Below, one piece after another: positions 18,578 to 27,253 of a stretch of DNA of 64,000 bases. The first letter of the stretch is position 1; each line of letters begins with the position of its first letter. Below the pieces are notes generated by a model, which was given only the letters and a program-made list of their open reading frames with translations, had not been told where the DNA came from and made no database searches. A program made the position numbers and the translations under genes. This DNA comes from Chitinophaga barathri (GTDB taxonomy: Bacteria > Bacteroidota > Bacteroidia > Chitinophagales > Chitinophagaceae). Location of the stretch: positions 496,001-560,000 of the forward strand of contig NZ_RMBX01000001.1 in the NCBI RefSeq assembly GCF_003807585.1, written 5' to 3'.

Positions 18578-19273
18578 TCAGGATCCAAATCCAATTTTTT
18601 TTACAATTTCCTGCCTGTAAGTCTTACCGACAGGTATAATGTAATCGCCTATGCGTAAACAACTCCCATCGACTGCATCTACTGCATGGATATAAACAAT
18701 ATAAGATTTATGTACTCTGAGGAATCCTTGCGCGGAAAGGATCGCATCAAAATTCTTCATGGAATCCAGTGTTATGATATAACGCTCTTTCAGAAATATC
18801 TTAACATACTGTTTTGATCCTTCAAGGAACAGGATATCCGCCACCGGGATCTTTTCAATGATGCCATTGGCCTTTACGAAAATGTACCCCTGCCGGTTTC
18901 CCTGCGCGGGCAGAAATTGGTGATATGCCAATACTTTATTCACTGCCATCTCAAAACGTTCGAACAAAAAAGGCTTAAGCAAGTAGTCCACCACCTGCAG
19001 CCTGAATCCTTCATAAGCGTAATCCTGGTAAGATGTCGTGATAATGGCATGCGGCTTGCTCTCAAGGCTGCCCAAAAGCTCAATTCCTGTAAGATCCGGC
19101 ATTTGAATATCAAGTATGACCAGGTCCACGCCGCTCTGCTCGATTGCGGTTTTTGCTATCCTGGCATCTGTAAACACTCCTCTCAGCTCAAGCTGCGGCA
19201 ACCGTGAAATATAATCGGAGAGCAGCCGGAGAGCAAGATCATCGTCGTCCAGTATGACGCAGCTTAGCTTCAT
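18578..19273 (-). CDS. LytTR-family response regulator
   Basis: 231 residues. The receiver domain has the acidic pocket Asp10-Asp12, the phospho-acceptor Asp55 in LVILDIQMPD, and Lys100 in YLLKPF. The C-terminal LytTR DNA-binding domain is at about 135-230 (ILFLEGSKQYVKIFLKERYI, FLRVHKSYIVYI). It is co-transcribed with the sensor kinase upstream, whose stop overlaps this start by four bases (ATGA). It lies upstream of, and on the same strand as, the ECF/FecR operon, so it may influence that locus, but the target is not visible. Confidence 0.95.
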   Translation of the reverse strand: MKLSCVILDDDDLALRLLSDYISRLPQLELRGVFTDARIAKTAIEQSGVDLVILDIQMPDLTGIELLGSLESKPHAIITTSYQDYAYEGFRLQVVDYLLKPFLFERFEMAVNKVLAYHQFLPAQGNRQGYIFVKANGIIEKIPVADILFLEGSKQYVKIFLKERYIITLDSMKNFDAILSAQGFLRVHKSYIVYIHAVDAVDGSCLRIGDYIIPVGKTYRQEIVKKIGFGS

Positions 19274-20310
19274 TTTTCAACATTTAATTTATGGATCAGC
19301 AATACCACATCGAAACGGCGGCCGTCGTTGAAAATGTTCAGCTCATATGCTTCTTTGTATACCAGGCTCAGCCTGTGCTTTACATTGCTAAGGCCTATAC
19401 CTGAAGAAATGTCCTTATGCGGGCGGCTGTCAAAAGAATTCGATACGCGGAAATAAATCTTTTCGGGCTGAACGTCAAATAAAATATCGATGAACGCGCC
19501 ATCCCTGTCAAGATTGCCATGTTTGAACGCATTTTCAACGAAGTTGATGAAAAGAAGGGACGGTACGTAAACGCCTGGTACATCCGCAGACCTTGCTTCC
19601 ATCTTTACCTTTTTTTGCCAACGCTGTTTTAAAAGCTGCATGCTGATGTAGTCTGCTATATACTCTATTTCTCTTTTTACCGGAACGGCCTGTACATTAC
19701 CTTCATACAACTGGTAACGCATCATGTTCGCAAGTTTTACGAGCATAGGCCCGGCATCGTCCGACTTGAAATGGACCAGCGTATATATATTATTCAGGGA
19801 ATTAAAAAGAAAATGCGGGCTCACCTGTGCTTTCAGCCATTTCAGCTCCGCGTCGGTACGATATTGCTTCAACTCTTCTTCCCGGCGCAGCTTGCGGTGC
19901 AGCTCCTCTGAAACACCCGCAAAATTTATCAGCAGGCAAAAAAAAGCCAGGTAAGGCAACCTCGAATAAAGATGTTCCGCTGAAAACAGCCAGTCAGGAT
20001 AATACGGGGCCATAAACAAGGCATCGATGACACAGATGGCGGCAGACATCGCCGAGCACAGACCCAGCAGCACAGCGCCATACACTACATACTTTTTTCG
20101 GAAGTAATAGACCGGCAGCAGCACCCAGTAATTAAAATACGGCACCAGCATCAGCGTCAGCACGTAAGTAACTGAATACCACCATATCTTTGACGCTGTA
20201 AAATGCAAACCGTTCTCCGGCAGCCATTGCTGAAGATACCTGACTGTCGCATTCATGAACAGCAGCCAGATGCCGGCGTGAATAAGAATTTTATAGACCT
20301 GCCTTTTCAT
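19270..20310 (-). CDS. LytS/YpdA-type sensor histidine kinase
   Basis: 346 residues. About four N-terminal membrane helices (roughly 8-24, 43-67, 75-100, 116-133) precede a His-kinase domain with phospho-acceptor His166 (LKAQVSPHFLFNSLNNIYTL). The C-terminal ATPase part has the N-box FINFVENAFKHGN and the G-box SSGIGLSNVKHRL. There is no separate sensor domain, so the membrane helices are the likely sensor. The ATGA overlap with the LytTR regulator indicates translational coupling. It is divergent from a lipoprotein gene starting 140 bases away. Confidence 0.94.
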   Translation of the reverse strand: MKRQVYKILIHAGIWLLFMNATVRYLQQWLPENGLHFTASKIWWYSVTYVLTLMLVPYFNYWVLLPVYYFRKKYVVYGAVLLGLCSAMSAAICVIDALFMAPYYPDWLFSAEHLYSRLPYLAFFCLLINFAGVSEELHRKLRREEELKQYRTDAELKWLKAQVSPHFLFNSLNNIYTLVHFKSDDAGPMLVKLANMMRYQLYEGNVQAVPVKREIEYIADYISMQLLKQRWQKKVKMEARSADVPGVYVPSLLFINFVENAFKHGNLDRDGAFIDILFDVQPEKIYFRVSNSFDSRPHKDISSGIGLSNVKHRLSLVYKEAYELNIFNDGRRFDVVLLIHKLNVEK

Positions 20311-20390
20311 AGCGATTGTAAAAATGCGAAATATTCCTTACCCCGGTCTTACTTTCGTTCATGAAAATCATCCGTTGGTTCAAAATATTC

Positions 20391-20419
20391 TTACCGGCTA
20401 TATGAAGAGCATACATTTG
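20391..20419 (+). promoter_or_regulatory. Promoter of the 20.4-22.0 kb lipoprotein pair
   Basis: TACATTTG at 20412-20419 is an exact match to the Bacteroidetes -7 box TAnnTTTG. A TTA lies 18 bases upstream at 20391, a weak -33 element. The start codon follows 30 bases after the box. It lies in the divergent region with the histidine kinase. Confidence 0.5.
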
Positions 20420-20449
20420 CCGTTATCAGAAATAACCAAAAGTAAAAAT

Positions 20450-21136
20450 ATGAAAACCTTACAGCTGACATTGCTCGTTCTCGTACTGGCATCTTTTATT
20501 GGCTGCACCAAAGAGCCTTCCGCCAGTGTTGCGCAGGAAAAGATCCATACCACCTATGAGCTTTTTTATGACAAAAATACCGATAAAACGACTGTAAAAG
20601 CCTGGTTCAGATTCAGTAACGCAACAGGCACCCTTCTGCAATTGTCCCAGCCTTCAGACGTCCGGTTCAACAACGAGCCGCTCGTGTTCGACAGCCTGTT
20701 TGCCTATTACAAAAAAGAATACAGCGGGAGCATACAATCGGGCACGATCGTGTTCACCGACATCAATAATAAGGTTTTCCAAAATACGCTGCAATTGCCC
20801 AAGCCTGTCGCATTCCCTGAAAATTTCACCACCGTGTCTAAAAGCGCCTCTTATACGCTTTCATGGCTGGGCGACCCTGTTGGGCAAAACGAAGCCGTTG
20901 GCATCGGAATGGGATCTGCATCCGCAATCAGCGGTAATCTCTTCAACCAGCCCGGCGCAGGAGCTACAAGTATCATCCTGGAAGCCAACAAACTGCAATC
21001 CATCGCCACTACCAACGGCCAGGTGATCTGCGTAATGGACCGTTATACGCTTAACCAGCCGCAACAGGCACCGGCGGCGGGCGGCGTTGTCAAAGGCACT
21101 TACCGTACGCTCAATAAAACGATTACTTTACAATAA
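20450..21136 (+). CDS. Small lipoprotein of unknown function
   Basis: 228 residues. I use the ATG at 20450, which opens a lipoprotein signal peptide with Cys20 (LVLASFIGCTKEPS). Frame continuity extends upstream but across a predicted promoter. The rest is beta-rich (TYELFYDKNTDKTTVKAWFR), ending in ...GTYRTLNKTITLQ, and shows no motif I recognise. It is followed after 17 bases by a second lipoprotein, with which it forms a two-gene unit. A DUF-type surface or periplasmic role is likely but unproven. Confidence 0.75.
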   Translation: MKTLQLTLLVLVLASFIGCTKEPSASVAQEKIHTTYELFYDKNTDKTTVKAWFRFSNATGTLLQLSQPSDVRFNNEPLVFDSLFAYYKKEYSGSIQSGTIVFTDINNKVFQNTLQLPKPVAFPENFTTVSKSASYTLSWLGDPVGQNEAVGIGMGSASAISGNLFNQPGAGATSIILEANKLQSIATTNGQVICVMDRYTLNQPQQAPAAGGVVKGTYRTLNKTITLQ

Positions 21137-21153
21137 CCTATGAATCAACTATT

Positions 21154-22023
21154 ATGCTGAAAAAATCCTTATTCGTGATCCTCGCTGCCGGCGCACTTGC
21201 TTCCTGCAGCTCAAAGGACGATCCGGCCCCTACGGCGCCGAAGCTGATCTTCAAATTCAAATTCGATGCACAGCAGGAACGGCTGGATAACCTTGGAAGG
21301 CCCTCCTCCATAGCTGCCGGAAATGCCGGCCAGTCACCCGTATTCCGCGGGATGAGCGCTCACTACATTGAGCTGGCCCCTCTGCCGACGACCTTGCTTG
21401 AGCAGGGCACTGTCTTATACAAAAACGCGGAAACAACCGCGGGCGGCGCCAGAGCCATTGATTTCAGCAAGTCAAAAATCGCTGCTGACGGGGAAACTTT
21501 TTTCGAGATACCGTTAAAAGATGTAAAACCCGGTAAATATGAATACCTGCGGGTATCACTCGCATACCAGTCCTATGATATCAAGATCAATGTGGCTGCA
21601 TTAGGCCAGGAGATTACCGGCACCGTCGCATCTTTCATCGGGTATAATACCTACATCGGCGCTTATAAAATAAAAGACAGCACGGTGACCCTTAACGGCA
21701 ACAGGCCACAAGGTTACTGGTCACTGGAAGTGCCTACAAAAGTGGTGAGCGCGCAGGCGCCGGCAGGTGCTACCACTGTGCCTAATCCACTGGCAGGCAC
21801 CTCTCCGATCCCACCGGGCTCCTGCGTGGTGACCGGGCCTTTTACAGGCGGGCTTTCAGTTACAGGTAATGAAACGAAAGATCTCGTGGTCACCGTTTCG
21901 CTTTCCGTTAATAAGAGTTTTGAGTGGAAAGACACGAACGGCAATGGAAAGTTTGACGTACTGGAAGGTGAGACCGTAGTGGATATGGGAATCAGGGGGT
22001 TAAAAACGATCATCAACCAATAA
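21154..22023 (+). CDS. Lipoprotein of unknown function with an EF-hand-like loop
   Basis: 289 residues with lipobox Cys19 (AGALASCSSKDD). The mature part has a beta-sandwich feel and an acidic loop near the end (WKDTNGNGKFDVLEGETV) that resembles a calcium-binding EF-hand/dockerin loop (D-x-N-x-N-G-x-x-D). It is the second gene of the lipoprotein pair and is followed by a strong terminator. The start at 21154 follows 17 bases after the previous stop. The function is unknown. Confidence 0.78.
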   Translation: MLKKSLFVILAAGALASCSSKDDPAPTAPKLIFKFKFDAQQERLDNLGRPSSIAAGNAGQSPVFRGMSAHYIELAPLPTTLLEQGTVLYKNAETTAGGARAIDFSKSKIAADGETFFEIPLKDVKPGKYEYLRVSLAYQSYDIKINVAALGQEITGTVASFIGYNTYIGAYKIKDSTVTLNGNRPQGYWSLEVPTKVVSAQAPAGATTVPNPLAGTSPIPPGSCVVTGPFTGGLSVTGNETKDLVVTVSLSVNKSFEWKDTNGNGKFDVLEGETVVDMGIRGLKTIINQ

Positions 22024-22047
22024 TCGACAGGTCAGGGTTACAACACC

Positions 22048-22084
22048 GCCGGCAGAAGCGTAATGCTGATCTGCCGGCTTTTTT
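22048..22084 (+). terminator. Rho-independent terminator of the lipoprotein pair
   Basis: GCCGGCAG and CTGCCGGC form a perfect 8-bp stem around a 15-base loop and are followed by six Ts. It lies 25 bases after the stop of the second lipoprotein gene. Confidence 0.92.
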
Positions 22085-22130
22085 CATCCGGGGTGCTTCT
22101 GCATTTTTTTCAAAAACCTTGTACGTTTAT

Positions 22131-22138
22131 TATTTTTG
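22131..22138 (+). promoter_or_regulatory. -7 box upstream of the PVC-type haem lipoprotein gene
   Basis: TATTTTTG matches TAnnTTTG exactly and lies 42 bases before the start codon, just after the preceding terminator. No good -33 TTG is found at the normal distance, so the assignment is tentative. Confidence 0.4.
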
Positions 22139-22180
22139 TTTATTTTAGTGTCAATCTAACAGTTATTATTAAATCCACGT

Positions 22181-25100
22181 ATGAGACAGTTTCTTCACCG
22201 GTTATCCCGTAACCTGCTGATTGCAATGCTGCTATTCAGCGCATGCCAGCCCCGTCAGGAAAAAAAAGCGGCAAAACAGACAGTAATTCTCACTGAAGCG
22301 CAACTGCGGCAGCCTGCCCATGCCACCGAAGGCTTAAAAGTAAGAGACGGCCTGGAGGCAACGCTTTTTGCCAGCGAGCCCATGATCACCAATCCCACCA
22401 ACATGGATATTGACGCGAAAGGAAGGGTATGGATCACAGAAGCCTACAACTACCGCAATCAGCTGAACCCGGACCATCCTTATAAGCAGGAAGGAGACCG
22501 CATCCTGATCCTCGAAGATTTGAACGGGGATGGAGCCGCTGATACCGCGAAGGTATTTTACCAGGATACCAGTATCAATGCAGCTTTGGGCATATGCGTA
22601 CTGGGGAACCGCGTGATCGTTTCCTGCAGTCCCAATGTATTTGTATTTACAGACACTGACGGAGATGATAAAGCCGATAAAAAAGAAGTATTGTTCACCG
22701 GGATAGGCGGCGTTCAGCACGATCATGCCATTCACGCCTTTATATTCGGACCGGATGGAAAGCTGTATTTTAATTTTGGCAACATGGGCGACAGCCTGCT
22801 GGACAAAGAAGGAAAAATTGTTAAAGATCCCCAAGGCAATATTGTAGCCAACAAGGGTCAACCTTACCGCCAGGGCATGGTGTTCCGCTGCAATCCAGAC
22901 GGCAGCTCGCTGGAAGTATTGGGGCATAATTTCCGGAATAATTATGAAGTGGCGGTGGATGCATTCGGCACCCTCTGGCAATCGGACAATGATGATGACG
23001 GCAACCGGGGCGTGAGGATAAATTATGTGATGGAATACGGCAACTACGGGTATACCGATGAAATGACGGGCGCCGGCTGGCAGGCCAGGAGAATCAATCT
23101 GGAAGATTCCATCCCATACCGGCACTGGCACCTGAACGATCCCGGTGTGGTGCCTAACCTGCTGCAAACGGGCTCCGGCTCACCCACCGGCATGGTGGTG
23201 TATGAAGGCAGCCTTTTACCGGAAATTTTCCATAACCAGATGATCCACGGGGAGCCGGGGCATAACGTAGTACGTTCTTATCCCGTAAAAAAACATGGCG
23301 CCGGTTACACGGCCACCATCGAAAATATCGTTGAAAGCGGCCAGGATAAGTGGTTCCGGCCTTCAGATGTGGGCGTTGCACCGGACGGCTCCCTGTTCAT
23401 CGCCGATTGGTATGATCCGGGCGTTGGAGGGCACCAGGTAGGAGACCTGGATAAGGGTAGGATCTACCGCATAGCCCCTGAAGGCAATGCCTACAAAGTA
23501 AAAGCCCCGGAAATCAGGGGATCACACGATGCCATTAAGGCGCTGAAAAGCCCCAACCCCGCTACCCGCTACCTCGGCTGGACCTGGCTCCATGCGCAGG
23601 GAACCGATGCCGAGAAACCTCTGAAAAATTTGTTCACGGATGAAAATCCCCGCTTCCGCGCCCGGGCGCTGTGGCTGCTGAGCAAATTGCTCGGCAGGGG
23701 AATGGATTACGTTCGCCAGGCAATAGCTGACGATGATGAAGACATACGCATTACCGCCATCCGCGCCGCGCGGCAATTACAGGCAGATGTGGCACCGCTG
23801 CTGGCAAGCCTGGCGGAAGATCCCTCGCCCCAGGTACGCCGGGAAGTATTGATCGCCCTGCGGCATAACAAGTCACCGCAGATGCCTGCCCTGTGGGCGC
23901 AACTGGCCTCTCGCTACGATGCCCGCGACCGCTGGTATCTCGAGGCACTGGGTATTTCCGCAGACAACAATTGGAACGCCTGTTTTACCGCCTGGTTGAA
24001 ACTCACCGGCAACCAATGGAACACGCCTGCCGGCCGTGATATAATCTGGCGGGCAAGAACATCCGCTGCCCTACCCCTGCTGTCGCAAATCATCAACGAT
24101 CCGGCAGCCAGTCCCTTGCAAAACCTGCGGTTCTTCCGCGCATTGGATTTTTACCCGGTTTCGGAAAGCACTCCCGTGCTGCTGGGCCTGCTAAAAGGAA
24201 ATCATCCGCAGCAAAACCTGGTGAATGCGCTTGCATTCACCATGCTGGATGAACAGCGGCTGGAAATAAATGCATCGGTAAGAAACGCTTTGCACAACAG
24301 TCTCGGCGCAGTTAAAGGCAGGCAGGAGTTTGTAGACCTGGTGCAGCAATATAAAATCCCTGGGCAGGATGAAGAACTGCTTGAACTGGCGGTTGCAGAC
24401 AAAGGAGAACTCAGCAGCTATGCCATGAAAACGTTGCTGGATGGCGGCGGCCGGCCGCTGGTAGAACGAAAAATGAAAAAGGACACCGCTTCTGCCTCCG
24501 CCCTCGTGAAAGTGATCGGCGCCAACCAGGACAAACCCAGCAGGGAACTTTTACAAAACGTCATCCTCAGCCAATACACCCTGCCCGTAAGGATTACCGC
24601 TACCCGTATGCTAGGTAGCAGCTGGAACGGGTTCGATCAACTCTGGAAACTGGTAGAAGATAAAAAACTGCCCATGGATCTGGATACTACCGCAAAAGCA
24701 GTACTGATCAATTCCTGGCGGCAGGACGTAAAAGCGAAAGCCGTGGCATATTATGAACCAGGCAAGGTCGGCAACACCAACCTTCCTCCCATTGCCCGCC
24801 TCGTTGAAATGAAAGGCGATGCTGTATCAGGAAAGAAGATATACGCCACCTATTGCGCCAGCTGCCATATCGCAGGCAACTCCGGCGTGAACTTCGGCCC
24901 CGCACTCACTGAAATAGGCAGTAAGCTGGATAAAACAGCCATCTATGACGCCATCATCAACCCGGATGCAGGTATCAGTTTCGGTTACGAAGGAGTGCTG
25001 CTGAAGCTGAAAGACGGCAGCAGCATGCTGGGCTATATTGCCGGGGAAACGAAAGAGGAAGTGGAATTGAAGATGGCCGGCGGAAGCGGCGCAAAAATAA

Positions 25101-25225
25101 AGAAAGCCGACATCTTATCACGTAAAGCATATGAGCATTCATTGATGCCGACAGGGCTGGCGTCAGCAGTTTCTGGACAAGAGCTGGCAGACCTGGTAAC
25201 CTACCTCGGCACCTTGAAAAAATGA
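22181..25225 (+). CDS. PVC-type dehydrogenase/HEAT-repeat/cytochrome c lipoprotein
   Basis: 1014 residues with lipobox Cys22 (MLLFSAC). Residues about 45-440 form a beta-propeller of the membrane-bound dehydrogenase type (PVC N-terminal family: MITNPTNMDIDAKGRVWITE, DRILILEDLNGDGAADTAKV, FRNNYEVAVDAFGTLWQSDN). About 450-850 is helical with HEAT-like repeats (DEDIRITAIRAARQL, SPQVRREVLIALRHN). About 860-1014 is a cytochrome c domain with haem motif CASCH at 892-896 and probable axial Met989 (SLMPTGL). Such proteins are thought to oxidise sugars or related compounds in the periplasm and pass electrons through haem. It is a single-gene unit with its own terminator, convergent with the arsenosugar operon. 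Confidence 0.93.
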   Translation: MRQFLHRLSRNLLIAMLLFSACQPRQEKKAAKQTVILTEAQLRQPAHATEGLKVRDGLEATLFASEPMITNPTNMDIDAKGRVWITEAYNYRNQLNPDHPYKQEGDRILILEDLNGDGAADTAKVFYQDTSINAALGICVLGNRVIVSCSPNVFVFTDTDGDDKADKKEVLFTGIGGVQHDHAIHAFIFGPDGKLYFNFGNMGDSLLDKEGKIVKDPQGNIVANKGQPYRQGMVFRCNPDGSSLEVLGHNFRNNYEVAVDAFGTLWQSDNDDDGNRGVRINYVMEYGNYGYTDEMTGAGWQARRINLEDSIPYRHWHLNDPGVVPNLLQTGSGSPTGMVVYEGSLLPEIFHNQMIHGEPGHNVVRSYPVKKHGAGYTATIENIVESGQDKWFRPSDVGVAPDGSLFIADWYDPGVGGHQVGDLDKGRIYRIAPEGNAYKVKAPEIRGSHDAIKALKSPNPATRYLGWTWLHAQGTDAEKPLKNLFTDENPRFRARALWLLSKLLGRGMDYVRQAIADDDEDIRITAIRAARQLQADVAPLLASLAEDPSPQVRREVLIALRHNKSPQMPALWAQLASRYDARDRWYLEALGISADNNWNACFTAWLKLTGNQWNTPAGRDIIWRARTSAALPLLSQIINDPAASPLQNLRFFRALDFYPVSESTPVLLGLLKGNHPQQNLVNALAFTMLDEQRLEINASVRNALHNSLGAVKGRQEFVDLVQQYKIPGQDEELLELAVADKGELSSYAMKTLLDGGGRPLVERKMKKDTASASALVKVIGANQDKPSRELLQNVILSQYTLPVRITATRMLGSSWNGFDQLWKLVEDKKLPMDLDTTAKAVLINSWRQDVKAKAVAYYEPGKVGNTNLPPIARLVEMKGDAVSGKKIYATYCASCHIAGNSGVNFGPALTEIGSKLDKTAIYDAIINPDAGISFGYEGVLLKLKDGSSMLGYIAGETKEEVELKMAGGSGAKIKKADILSRKAYEHSLMPTGLASAVSGQELADLVTYLGTLKK

Positions 25226-25228
25226 TGA

Positions 25229-25846
25229 TTATAAATACCCGCCTGACCGGAGTGCGTCCATCAGTTGGGCGGGTATATCTTCTTTCACGTCAATATCATT
25301 GAGGACCGGAAGCAAACAAAAGCTCATCCGCCCTGTCGCGGCCGTTTTCAGCGTTTCAGCGAGCAACGTCGATGTACTCCAGCTTTTCCCTTCAAACAAT
25401 GGCGGACAAGGTTTTTTTATACCCAGCAGGTAATACCCTCCGTCTGTTGCAGGCCCCACAACCAGGTCGTTCGTCTGCAACAATTCAAACGCCTGCCCTA
25501 TCACCCCGGAAGTCAATTCATAACAATCACTCCCGATAATGACCACCTGCGCGTAGCCCGCTTTAAATAGATCCTGGAAGGCTGCATGCATACGCTCCCC
25601 AAGGTTTCCGCCCTGCTGAACCTTCTTGGAAAACATTGCCGGATCCCAGATATCAGGGTTGCCCACTTTTTCGGAATAGTACACGAACTTGTCACAATGC
25701 AGGGGCCGGGTGATCGCTTCGGTATGTTCCAGCAACTTGTTATAAACGGCAAGTGCTGCTTCGTTTCCCAAAGTGGCGGCAATCCTGGTTTTGACTTCTC
25801 CGTACACCGGGTTCCGGGTGAATATGATGAGCGCATTCTTCTCCAT
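25229..25846 (-). CDS. TIGR04282-type arsenosugar biosynthesis glycosyltransferase
   Basis: 205 residues of the DUF2064/TIGR04282 nucleotide-diphospho-sugar transferase type. The N-terminal motif ALIIFTRNPVYGEVKTRI, the metal/nucleotide motif VVIIGSDCYELTSGVI and the signature VVGPATDGGYYLLGIK are present. It is the last gene of a five-gene minus-strand operon with arsS and three other arsenosugar-associated genes, 10 bases after arsS. I infer that it contributes a sugar-transfer step on the way from methylated arsenic to an arsenosugar. The exact step is not established. Confidence 0.92.
   Translation of the reverse strand: MEKNALIIFTRNPVYGEVKTRIAATLGNEAALAVYNKLLEHTEAITRPLHCDKFVYYSEKVGNPDIWDPAMFSKKVQQGGNLGERMHAAFQDLFKAGYAQVVIIGSDCYELTSGVIGQAFELLQTNDLVVGPATDGGYYLLGIKKPCPPLFEGKSWSTSTLLAETLKTAATGRMSFCLLPVLNDIDVKEDIPAQLMDALRSGGYL
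25235..25276. terminator. Shared terminator inside the end of a convergent gene
   Basis: ATACCCGCC and GGCGGGTAT form a perfect 9-bp inverted repeat. It begins 9 bases after the stop of the haem lipoprotein and lies within the last codons of the convergent glycosyltransferase gene. On the plus strand it is followed by ATCTTCTTTC. The two genes are only three bases apart. Confidence 0.65.
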
Positions 25847-25856
25847 TTAAAACGGT

Positions 25857-26903
25857 TTAAGTTACTGCTCCTCCGCAACTGGAGCCAGCCCCGGCGGTAC
25901 AACCATAACAATGCTGGTTCAGCATAATATCTCTTTTTTCGAGTTCGCGGACATCCAGCCGGGAAATATGCGCGCTGTTTCCACAGCTCACCTTCAAATC
26001 AAGCATCTGGTTAAAATCGCAGTCGTACAAATGTCCGTCCCAGCCCACGGAAATGGTGTTCCTGCACATCACACTGTCTACTGCGGCGGGATTAAATGCA
26101 TCCACCAGCTTCTCCATGTACTTTTCATAATTGCCGGAGGCCAGCAGGTAATCCAGGTAACGGCTGATAGGCATATTGGTGATCGCGTACAGCTGGTTAA
26201 AAGAAATATCGTATAGCCGCTTCAGCTCCACTTTATATTCCTTTTCCAGGCTCTGCTGGTTAGGAGGAAGAAATGCGCCTGCCGGGTTATACACAAGATT
26301 CAGGATTAACCCGGTTCCAGGCATGCCATAGCCTTCTTCATTGAGCATTTGCAGGGCGGCAATCGAATCTTTGAAAACGCCGTCTCCACGCTGACGGTCG
26401 GTCCGGTCGGCTGTAAAGGAAGGCAGTGAAGAAACTACTTCAATGTTGTATGATTTGTAGAATTTGGGCAGATCGTAAAAACGTTTGTTGGAAAGAATGA
26501 TCGTGAGGTTACAACGGACGATTACGTGCCTGTCCAGCTGTTTGATCCCGGCAACAAACCACCTGAAGTCCGGGTTCAACTCCGGTGCACCGCCGGTAAG
26601 ATCAACGGTTGTAATTCCCGGGTTGTTCCTGAGGGCATCGAGGCAGGCAGTCATGGTCTCCCTGGTCATAATTTCCTTCCTATCCGGCCCTGCATCCACA
26701 TGGCAGTGCTTGCAGACCTGGTTGCACATCTTGCCGATGTTTACCTGCAATACTGCCAGGTTTGCAGGTTTTAACGGGAACTTTGCCTGCTCCTTCAGTT
26801 TTTCGGTAAAAAAAGGGAACCTCTCTCCTGCCGCGCCTGCCAGCACTGCCAACTGGGCGGGGGCGCTTGCAAGGGTATGTTGCATTGCCAGTAAAGATTT
26901 CAT
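25857..26903 (-). CDS. arsS: Arsenosugar biosynthesis radical SAM protein ArsS
   Basis: 348 residues. The radical SAM cluster motif CNQVCKHC (C60-x3-C64-x2-C67) follows QVNIGKM. The C-terminal part has CRNTISVGWDGHLYDCDFNQ and a terminal CYGCTAGAGSSCGG. This matches the ArsS family (radical SAM plus DUF3641). The enzyme joins a 5'-deoxyadenosyl group to methylated arsenic, giving dimethylarsinoyl-type nucleosides. It sits between the carboxymuconolactone decarboxylase-like gene (14 bases upstream) and the TIGR04282 glycosyltransferase. There is no arsM methyltransferase or ars resistance operon in the window. Confidence 0.95.
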   Translation of the reverse strand: MKSLLAMQHTLASAPAQLAVLAGAAGERFPFFTEKLKEQAKFPLKPANLAVLQVNIGKMCNQVCKHCHVDAGPDRKEIMTRETMTACLDALRNNPGITTVDLTGGAPELNPDFRWFVAGIKQLDRHVIVRCNLTIILSNKRFYDLPKFYKSYNIEVVSSLPSFTADRTDRQRGDGVFKDSIAALQMLNEEGYGMPGTGLILNLVYNPAGAFLPPNQQSLEKEYKVELKRLYDISFNQLYAITNMPISRYLDYLLASGNYEKYMEKLVDAFNPAAVDSVMCRNTISVGWDGHLYDCDFNQMLDLKVSCGNSAHISRLDVRELEKRDIMLNQHCYGCTAGAGSSCGGAVT

Positions 26904-26917
26904 GATAACAATTTAAG

Positions 26918-27253
26918 CTACATGGAAATTTCCCTGACCTTGTTCATCATCTGTACGCCATGCACCAGTGCTGCCCCTCCTTTGATAGACGCGGCAACAT
27001 GTACGGCTTCCATCATTTGGGCTTCGCTCCAGCCCTTTTCAAAAGCATCGGAGCTGTATGCGTCAATACAATACGGGCACTGTACCGCATGGGCCACCGC
27101 AAGGGCCACCAGTGACTTTTCTTTCGCGGTAAGTGCACTGTCTTTAAACACTTCTGTATACCAGCTAAAGAATTTATCGGCCAGTTCCTTTTGAAAGTCT
27201 CCAATCCCCGGAAAATTTTTCAGGTCTTTAGGATCGTAATAATTGTCAGCCAT
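26918..27253 (-). CDS. Arsenosugar-associated carboxymuconolactone decarboxylase/AhpD-like protein
   Basis: 111 residues, helical, with the AhpD-like redox motif CPYC at 59-62 preceded by His55 (VAHAVQCPYCIDAYS). This is the family annotated as an arsenosugar-associated peroxidase-like protein. It probably acts as a thiol peroxidase or reductase on an arsenic intermediate. Its start overlaps the end of the upstream DUF547 gene by eight bases, so translation is probably coupled. Confidence 0.92.
   Translation of the reverse strand: MADNYYDPKDLKNFPGIGDFQKELADKFFSWYTEVFKDSALTAKEKSLVALAVAHAVQCPYCIDAYSSDAFEKGWSEAQMMEAVHVAASIKGGAALVHGVQMMNKVREISM

Noticed and set aside
22334..23167. 277-residue minus-strand frame
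   Set aside because: Antisense shadow of the dehydrogenase propeller gene; no signal peptide or motif.
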